Source: Eubacterium sp. (GTDB lineage: Bacteria > Bacillota > Clostridia > Lachnospirales > Lachnospiraceae). Taken from it: a stretch of DNA of 12,142 nucleotides. The position numbers and the translations under genes are program-made. The notes under the pieces are model-generated. The model was given only the letters and a program-made list of their open reading frames with translations. It searched no databases and was not told the DNA's origin. The DNA lies in assembly GCA_017616955.1 (NCBI GenBank), contig JAFZXD010000185.1, positions 1 to 12,142 on the forward strand, written 5' to 3'. Of the stretch, positions 8,461 to 12,142 are shown piece after piece (the stretch's first letter is position 1; every line of letters starts with the position of its first letter).

Positions 8461-8650
8461 TACTGCTTGCAGTATACTTCTCGGATATTCGGGACGTCCG
8501 CACTTCGTGCTCTACCGCTTGCTTCGCAAGCACCTCCCTCATACCTTCGAAGTAACCTGCTTCGCAGGTTTCGACTGATAACAACATATCAGCTCGATCA
8601 TGCAAGCATATCTCGCTGCTAAATTGTTATCACTCTCACTGCAAGCGTTA
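8461..8650. repeat. Hairpin-rich intergenic element between potA and potB, with inverted-repeat ends
   Basis: Inside an otherwise tight operon, the 241-nt gap 8407-8647 holds a run of short perfect inverted repeats. They are 8461-8474 (TACTGC/GCAGTA), 8500-8510 (GCAC/GTGC), 8517-8531 (GCTTGC/GCAAGC), 8545-8552 (CTTCGAAG), 8554-8570 (AACCTGC/GCAGGTT) and 8575-8592 (CTGATA/TATCAG). Three share the loop GAA on the minus strand, and two contain GCGAAGC, a known extra-stable mini-hairpin sequence. The ends, 8461-8473 and 8638-8650, are 13-bp inverted repeats matching at 11 positions, with GCTTGCAGT exact. The right end includes the potA stop codon. There is no U-tract, so it is not a simple terminator. 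It may be an inserted non-autonomous repeat or an mRNA processing or stability region. Structure is seen; origin and role are inferred. Confidence 0.6.
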
Positions 8651-9706
8651 CCATTCCATCGGATACATGACATGTATATCATCAGGGCCGAATTTGAGGC
8701 CGACTTTGAGGCCTGGTTCGAAGTAGTCTGTGGTGTGGATGAGGTAGTCACGGTGTTCTGTCTCGACTACTATCTCGTGATGCACACCTTTGAAGATGAT
8801 TGACTTAACGATACCTTTTACTTTCGCATCCTTTGGCTTCACGATGTCTATATCTTCAGGACGTATTACAACTTCTACATCCTCATTGTGTTTGAAACCT
8901 TTATCTACACAATCGAATTCTTCCCCATCGAAGCTTACGAGAAGGTCTTTCTTCATGACAGCTTCGATGATGTTGGAATCACCGATGAAACTAGCAACGA
9001 ATCTGTTTTCAGGTTCGTTGTATATATCTTCAGGAGTTCCGACCTGCTGTATGATACCTTCATTCATAACGACTACCGTATCACTCATGGACAGTGCTTC
9101 TTCCTGGTCGTGTGTTACAAATATAAATGTAATACCAATCTCTTTCTGGATTTTCTTAAGCTCTATCTGCATGTCTTTTCTAAGCTTGGCATCAAGTGCA
9201 CCAAGAGGCTCATCAAGCAGAAGAACTTTTGGTTCATTTACCAGGGCACGGGCAATAGCAACTCTCTGCTGCTGACCACCTGAAAGACTGGTAACATCTC
9301 TTTTGGCAAATCCACCAAGACCTACAAGTTCAAGCATATTATTTACCTTGTGGTCTATAACGGTTTTATCCATCTTTTTTATCTTAAGACCAAATGCAAC
9401 GTTGTCGTATACATTCAAAAACGGAAAGAGAGCATATTTCTGGAATATTGTATTAACCTCTCTCTTGTAAGCAGGAATCTTGGATATATCGATACCATCA
9501 AATAGAACCTCGCCGCCTGATGGATCTTCAAATCCGGCGATAATTCGAAGTGTTGTTGTTTTACCGCATCCGGAAGGACCCAGAAGAGTCAAGAATTCAT
9601 TTTTGTAGATAGTAAGATCGATACCCTTCAGTACCTGCTGATCCTCGAAATTCTTCGTCAGCCCTTTCAGCTCAATTATAGCCTCTCTCTTTTCGCTTTC
9701 GCTCAT
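8648..9706 (-). CDS. potA: Polyamine ABC transporter ATP-binding protein PotA
   Basis: This is the cytoplasmic ATPase that powers the spermidine/putrescine importer, 352 aa. The nucleotide-binding domain occupies about 1-240. It has Walker A GPSGCGKT (43-50), Q-loop Gln89 in FQKYALFP, signature LSGGQ (141-145), Walker B VLLLDEP (161-167), D-loop and switch His199 in THD. The C-terminal third (about 250-352) is the regulatory TOBE-type domain, with the IRPED motif seen across this CUT1/Pot-type ATPase group. All catalytic residues are intact. The ATG has AAGGAGAG about 5 nt upstream, and a likely promoter at 9730-9758 gives a very short leader. It is the first gene of the pot operon, but unlike its downstream partners it is separated from potB by 241 nt of structured spacer. 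Pot assignment rather than a sugar or iron ATPase rests mainly on the PotB and PotCD neighbours. Confidence 0.95.
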   Translation of the reverse strand: MSESEKREAIIELKGLTKNFEDQQVLKGIDLTIYKNEFLTLLGPSGCGKTTTLRIIAGFEDPSGGEVLFDGIDISKIPAYKREVNTIFQKYALFPFLNVYDNVAFGLKIKKMDKTVIDHKVNNMLELVGLGGFAKRDVTSLSGGQQQRVAIARALVNEPKVLLLDEPLGALDAKLRKDMQIELKKIQKEIGITFIFVTHDQEEALSMSDTVVVMNEGIIQQVGTPEDIYNEPENRFVASFIGDSNIIEAVMKKDLLVSFDGEEFDCVDKGFKHNEDVEVVIRPEDIDIVKPKDAKVKGIVKSIIFKGVHHEIVVETEHRDYLIHTTDYFEPGLKVGLKFGPDDIHVMYPMEW

Positions 9707-9729
9707 TTACACTCTCCTTAAAAAACAAA

Positions 9730-9758
9730 AATATAAAGGCTTTGAATAATGATTTCCA
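9730..9758 (-). promoter_or_regulatory. Probable sigma-A promoter for the pot operon
   Basis: The minus strand carries TGGAAA (complement of 9753-9758) as a 4/6 -35 and TATATT (complement of 9730-9735) as a 5/6 -10, with a 17-bp spacer. Transcription would start a few bases before the potA ribosome binding site. It lies between the terminator of the pilin-like operon (9813-9848) and potA. The area is AT-rich, so chance matches are possible; no operator is evident. Confidence 0.45.
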
Positions 9759-9812
9759 CCACCATTTCAAAACAGATAATAATGTACCAAAATATGCTGA
9801 TAAATACAACTA

Positions 9813-9848
9813 GAAAATGGACTATTGCACAAACAATAGCCCATTTTC
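9813..9848 (-). terminator. Hairpin terminator after the pilin-like two-gene operon
   Basis: GAAAATGG-A-CTATTG (9813-9827) pairs with CAATAG-C-CCATTTTC (9834-9848): 14 pairs, one A-C mismatch and a 6-nt loop. On the minus strand the stem ends in CCATTTTCTAG, so the U-rich part is the base of the stem itself and the U-tract is short. It begins 26 nt after the stop codon of the 9875-10624 gene and before the potA promoter. It probably separates the two units, though the short U-tract may make it leaky. Confidence 0.65.
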
Positions 9849-9874
9849 AATACCCTCCCATTTTAACAGAAGAA

Positions 9875-10624
9875 TCAGTATTTCCAACCATTCATATTGT
9901 CACTAAGAAGAAATCTGTAGCTAAGGTCTACCTCCGGGTAAAGTTCATACACTCTGTTACCCTGCGCACCCTTGAGATTATGTGTCTTAGTAATATATAC
10001 AGTTTCAAGTGTACAGCCGCCGCCTGCAAAGATATGAACCTTGCAGTTCTTGTCAACGGCTATGATCCATTGATTGAAATATATTCCCTTATTGAACTTC
10101 ATGGACAGATCCTGTTCTTCGCCCATTGATCTTAATTTACTTCTCATTCCGAGATTTCCAATATTATCCAGATTTGACGAATTAACAGTCTGGCTTACAT
10201 AGAAATATGTCGGTGTAGTATTATCCGCTTCCATAAATCCGAGTATTCTGTACTCCATAGAACTATCCATACCGTCAGGATTATTCAGTTTTATAAGATC
10301 TGCTCCTCTTCTGGCGAAATTATGAAGGCTATCATCGCCATCAAGCGCCTTTGTAACACTCTTTCCAAGATAATCGGCCGTATCAAGATCCACATTCTTA
10401 TTAGCCCTGTCTTTTCTTCCTATGAAAACCGGAGACATTATACATCCAACTATTATAAGCACCTCAATAAACATAAGAAGCTTAGGCAGCGGACTCGCTT
10501 TTTCTTTTTTTGCCATTTTCTGGAACTGAGGTTTTTTGGCTCCGGTTTGCGAAGAACTCGCACCACCGCCACCCGAAGCCACATAAACTTTTCGATTACC
10601 GTAGTTCTTATCATTTGCAGCCAT
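9875..10624 (-). CDS. Unrecognised single-pass membrane protein co-transcribed with a prepilin-like gene (249 aa)
   Basis: No family is recognised. The first 48 residues are hydrophilic, with a Gly/Ser/Ala patch (17-28) and a basic run (30-43). They are followed by one transmembrane helix (about 49-69) and a roughly 180-residue extracytoplasmic domain of mixed strand-like character. This looks like an N-in, C-out protein. The basic segment before the helix fits the positive-inside rule, and there is no prepilin cleavage motif or lipobox. The ATG has GGGAGG (complement of 10633-10638), 8 nt upstream. It begins 52 nt after the prepilin gene with no terminator between, so it should share the c-di-GMP riboswitch leader. 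It could be an assembly, anchoring or minor-subunit partner of the prepilin-like protein, but only position supports that. Gene reality is well supported; function is unknown. Confidence 0.85.
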   Translation of the reverse strand: MAANDKNYGNRKVYVASGGGGASSSQTGAKKPQFQKMAKKEKASPLPKLLMFIEVLIIVGCIMSPVFIGRKDRANKNVDLDTADYLGKSVTKALDGDDSLHNFARRGADLIKLNNPDGMDSSMEYRILGFMEADNTTPTYFYVSQTVNSSNLDNIGNLGMRSKLRSMGEEQDLSMKFNKGIYFNQWIIAVDKNCKVHIFAGGGCTLETVYITKTHNLKGAQGNRVYELYPEVDLSYRFLLSDNMNGWKY

Positions 10625-10676
10625 ATCATCGTCCTCCCATAACTCTCAACAAAACATCACTCTCTCAAATATCACT

Positions 10677-11459
10677 TTATTTGTAATCAGGTGCAGGATC
10701 AGGATAAAGTCTTCTCATAGCTCTGATAGCTCCACTCTTATATCCCAACCAAACCTCCGGAAGACCATTATCATCTCTTCTGTAAACTATCCAACATTCA
10801 GCCTTTCTCTGTGTCTTGTCTGTCTTAGAGGTATTCATAGTTCTCTTATACCTGAACCTCATATATTCTGATGAATATCCATCATAAGTTCTTGTAGCAT
10901 ACTTTCCGTGTGTATCAGTCTCACCCTTTGCAGCATCATGAACGAGAGCCCAGAGAAGTTCATCTGTATACTTTCTCTGCATAGCTCCTGTATCCTTTCC
11001 GTGTCTGTTGGAAGAATCAAGTGTACTCTTCATCAAAACGTTCTCCCAAGTCGAATGCGTACCGGAAAACTGAGTACCACGACACCATGCTATAGGTCTC
11101 ATAGCATAATATCCCATTCTTCTCTCAGTTTCACTTGGATAACTGGTCTTGTAGAAATATCCATCCGGAGTAGCTGTATTAGCACCCGGATAACCATTAT
11201 AGTTATTAGCTGTATCATTCCACTCATCATAGCAGACTGAATAACCATAATATGCGTCGTCATTGCCTGATGTATATGCTAGTTCAGCAGCTCTGAAGAT
11301 TACAGATGCAGTTTGAATATCCATAGACTTCTGAGCTCTGTCGATGTACCTGATCAAAAGAGGCGTTGACGCACCTGCCAAAATAAGAATTATGGCAATT
11401 ACGATAACCAATTCTACAATAGAAAAACCTTGATTATAAAAATATTTTTTAATTTTCAT
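10677..11459 (-). CDS. Prepilin-like protein with type IV N-terminal cleavage/methylation motif (260 aa)
   Basis: The N-terminus is a textbook type IV prepilin or pseudopilin signal: a short basic leader (residues 1-11), cleavage expected after Gly11, and mature FSIVELVIVIAII with Glu at mature position 5. A continuous hydrophobic helix runs to about residue 37. A prepilin peptidase would cleave and N-methylate it, and the helix would pack in a pilus or pseudopilus. The rest (about 50-260) is hydrophilic, rich in Tyr, Thr, Asn and Arg, with three cysteines, and is larger than a typical major pilin; I recognise no named domain. The ATG has GGTGGAG 4-7 nt upstream. The gene is preceded by a promoter, a c-di-GMP-I aptamer and an intrinsic terminator, so expression should follow c-di-GMP. 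No pilus ATPase, platform protein or peptidase lies in this window, so its assembly system is either elsewhere or absent. Confidence 0.92.
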   Translation of the reverse strand: MKIKKYFYNQGFSIVELVIVIAIILILAGASTPLLIRYIDRAQKSMDIQTASVIFRAAELAYTSGNDDAYYGYSVCYDEWNDTANNYNGYPGANTATPDGYFYKTSYPSETERRMGYYAMRPIAWCRGTQFSGTHSTWENVLMKSTLDSSNRHGKDTGAMQRKYTDELLWALVHDAAKGETDTHGKYATRTYDGYSSEYMRFRYKRTMNTSKTDKTQRKAECWIVYRRDDNGLPEVWLGYKSGAIRAMRRLYPDPAPDYK

Positions 11460-11505
11460 AACTCTCCACCGTCCTTTTCTTCAAATTTTTAGAATTCAAA
11501 TATTT

Positions 11506-11547
11506 AAACAAAAAACGACCGGAAGCTATAGTTTTAGCCTCAAGTCG
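11506..11547 (-). terminator. Intrinsic terminator in the riboswitch leader (expression platform)
   Basis: On the minus strand, CGACTTGAGGCTA (complement of 11535-11547) pairs with the arm at 11516-11528. There are 12 pairs including G-U wobbles and one mismatch, followed by TTTTTTGTTT. It begins 2 nt after the aptamer's closing stem and ends about 46 nt before the prepilin ATG. It is therefore placed to stop transcription before the gene. Its 3' arm includes CTATAGCTT (complement of 11523-11531), exactly complementary to AAGCTATAG inside the aptamer (complement of 11596-11604). This offers a competing antiterminator pairing. Confidence 0.85.
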
Positions 11548-11548
11548 C

Positions 11549-11637
11549 TATTTACCTGCAGCTGGCAATCTTTATATATTAATAATATAAAGACCCTATA
11601 GCTTTGCGTCACAGGATCACTCCTGCTTTGCTAAATA
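11549..11637 (-). promoter_or_regulatory. Cyclic-di-GMP-I riboswitch (GEMM-I aptamer)
   Basis: Read on the minus strand, the leader matches the class I c-di-GMP aptamer in order. GCAAA opens it, then hairpin GCAGGA-GTGA-TCCTGT is capped by a GNRA tetraloop, as needed for docking into the tetraloop receptor. The conserved GACGCAAAGC strand comes next, then TATAGGGTCT leading into an AT-rich P3 hairpin, and its return strand AAGATTGCCAGCTGC. TATTTA (11632-11637) and TAAATA (11549-11554) close the outer stem, with GCA/TGC inside it. The family binds c-di-GMP and commonly controls motility, pili and surface proteins. Here it sits between a promoter and a terminator upstream of a prepilin-like gene, which is the expected setting. 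Confidence 0.93.
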
Positions 11638-11647
11638 TTATAAAGAT

Positions 11648-11676
11648 ATATTAGCATATTTTTGGTGAATTATCAA
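11648..11676 (-). promoter_or_regulatory. Promoter for the riboswitch and prepilin-like operon
   Basis: The minus strand carries TTGATA (complement of 11671-11676) and TAATAT (complement of 11648-11653) with an ideal 17-bp spacer. The predicted start, near 11641, falls just before the aptamer's 5' strand at 11637, so the whole riboswitch is transcribed with almost no extra leader. This fit of promoter to aptamer boundary strengthens both calls. Confidence 0.7.
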
Positions 11677-11902
11677 CAATGAAGTTTGTGAAAAGTGCAC
11701 AGAAATATACAATTTGTGACATTTTTCCATAGAACGCAAAAACAGCTTGTGCATATCTTTTATATACATCGTTATAATAGCACATCTCTAGTGCACTTTC
11801 AACAATTCGGGCAGTTCTATTATACAAAGATAACAAGGAAGAAAATATAACGATGGTTAAATTGAATAAAGAATATATTTGAATATAGCTCAAATTTGGG
11901 CA
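11677..11902. other. Non-coding spacer between the tRNA terminator and the riboswitch promoter
   Basis: No convincing gene is seen in these 226 AT-rich bases. TTTGTGA occurs twice (11684-11690 and 11713-11719), and TGTG...CACA (11686-11689/11698-11701) is an imperfect palindrome, just upstream of the promoter at 11648-11676. GTGCAC with A/T-rich flanks recurs inverted at 11691-11700 and 11791-11800. A plus-strand TATAAT (11773-11778) lacks a suitable -35. A 9-codon plus-strand frame from ATG at 11853 has an AAGGA 13 nt upstream, which is too weak to call. Confidence 0.5.
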
Positions 11903-11940
11903 AGAAAAAAAGCTTGTCAGCAAAAGTGACAAGCTTTTTT
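11903..11940 (-). terminator. Strong intrinsic terminator after the tRNA genes
   Basis: AAAAAAGCTTGTCA (11906-11919) and TGACAAGCTTTTTT (11927-11940) are perfect inverted repeats around a 7-nt loop. The minus strand ends in TTTTTTCTTG, and the plus strand also ends in six T, so it could act in both directions. It starts 7 nt past the 3' end of tRNA-Leu, so it should end the tRNA transcript and isolate it from the riboswitch operon. Confidence 0.9.
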
Positions 11941-11946
11941 CGCAAG

Positions 11947-12028
11947 TGCGGATAACAGGAGTTGAACCTGCACGGGATTCCCCACTAGAACCTAAATCTA
12001 GCGCGTCTGCCAATTCCGCCATATCCGC
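11947..12028 (-). tRNA. tRNA-Leu (anticodon UAG)
   Basis: The minus strand folds as an 82-nt class II tRNA. Acceptor GCGGATA pairs with TATCCGC, and the discriminator is A. The D-arm GGCGGAATTGGCAGAC is typical of tRNA-Leu. Anticodon stem CTAGA/TCTAG encloses TTTAGGT with anticodon TAG, which reads CUA and other CUN leucine codons. A long variable arm (GGGGAATCCC region) and T-arm GCAGG-TTCAACT-CCTGT follow. The next bases are CTT, so the CCA end is not encoded and must be added by nucleotidyltransferase. Confidence 0.97.
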
Positions 12029-12038
12029 AGGTAAAAGA

Positions 12039-12060
12039 TAAAGTCGCTTACGCGACTTTA
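12039..12060. other. Perfect 9-bp hairpin between the two tRNA genes
   Basis: TAAAGTCGC (12039-12047) and GCGACTTTA (12052-12060) form a perfect stem around the loop TTAC in the 50-nt gap between tRNA-Lys and tRNA-Leu. On the minus strand it is followed by TCTTTTACC, a weak U-tract. It could be a leaky terminator or a marker for tRNA processing; the structure is certain, the role is not. Confidence 0.5.
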
Positions 12061-12078
12061 TAATAATCTCTATATGAG

Positions 12079-12142
12079 TGAGTCACGGGGGAATCGAACC
12101 CCCGACAACTTGATTAAAAGTCAAGTGCTCTACCGACTGAGC
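12079..12142 (-). tRNA. tRNA-Lys (anticodon UUU), 5' end cut off by the window edge
   Basis: The minus strand starts in the D-arm (GCTCAGTCGGTAGAGC). It continues with anticodon stem CTTGA/TCAAG around CTTTTAA, anticodon TTT. The T-arm GGGGG-TTCGATT-CCCCC, the 3' acceptor strand GTGACTC and the discriminator A follow. The 64 nt present plus the missing 9 nt of 5' acceptor and linker make a normal 73-nt tRNA. CCA is not encoded (the next bases are CTC). It lies upstream of tRNA-Leu in the same direction. Confidence 0.96.

Noticed and set aside
8300..8605. 101-residue minus-strand frame spanning the potA-potB gap
   Set aside because: The only start giving the full length is TTG without a ribosome binding site, and the second half lies inside potB in another frame. 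It is kept only as an observation about the repeat element.
11853..11882. Tiny plus-strand reading frame (MVKLNKEYI) or plus-strand small RNA ending at 11940
   Set aside because: The AAGGA is 13 nt from the ATG, and the TATAAT at 11773-11778 has no -35 at 16-18 bp. The bidirectional terminator is explained by the tRNA operon.
11651..12022. 123-residue minus-strand frame starting MAELADALDLGSSG
   Set aside because: Its start is the translation of tRNA-Leu itself, a common false protein, and it then runs through the terminator and AT-rich spacer. No ribosome binding site supports it.
1..12142. CRISPR array, insertion sequence transposase, prophage or toxin-antitoxin genes
   Set aside because: No regularly spaced direct repeats, no transposase, integrase or phage-like coding sequence, and no small overlapping toxin-antitoxin pair were found on either strand.

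Overview
The window looks like chromosome from a low-GC Gram-positive anaerobe of the class Clostridia, most likely family Lachnospiraceae (Butyrivibrio/Roseburia-like). The pointers are strong AGGAGG-type ribosome binding sites, a polyamine ABC transporter whose PotC permease and PotD binding protein are fused, a class I cyclic-di-GMP riboswitch in front of a prepilin gene, and tRNA genes without an encoded CCA end. No BLAST or phylogeny was possible, so the family is an inference. Every gene supported here is on the minus strand, so transcription runs from right to left.

Right end (12142 to about 11900): a tRNA-Lys(UUU), cut by the window edge, is followed by tRNA-Leu(UAG) and a strong intrinsic terminator. 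About 220 nt with no convincing gene come next. A promoter at 11648-11676 then drives a roughly 180-nt leader holding a c-di-GMP-I (GEMM-I) aptamer at 11549-11637 and an intrinsic terminator at 11506-11547. The leader precedes two genes: a prepilin-like protein (10677-11459) and an unrecognised single-pass membrane protein (9875-10624). A hairpin at 9813-9848 probably ends this unit. It is best read as a small c-di-GMP-controlled surface-protein operon.

Middle (9706 to 5754): potA, potB and a fused potC-potD encode an ABC importer for spermidine/putrescine-type substrates. potB and potCD overlap by 8 nt, but potA and potB are separated by 241 nt. That gap holds a cluster of small, very stable GAA-loop hairpins between inverted-repeat ends, which looks like an inserted repeat element or an RNA-level control or processing region. 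It is the least explained sequence in the window.

Left (5738 to 151): a family 2 glycosyltransferase, an AI-2E/PerM-family membrane protein, leucyl-tRNA synthetase (leuS) and an unrecognised two-helix membrane protein follow with gaps of only 15-59 nt. No convincing terminator appears until 96-129, so potA through the last gene could be one long transcript with internal promoters. At the extreme left, another minus-strand gene begins with its own extended -10 promoter and ribosome binding site and leaves the window after two codons.

The best-supported non-obvious system is the riboswitch-controlled pilin pair, in which one aptamer strand is exactly complementary to the terminator's 3' arm. 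The most unusual unexplained sequence is the potA-potB intergenic element.
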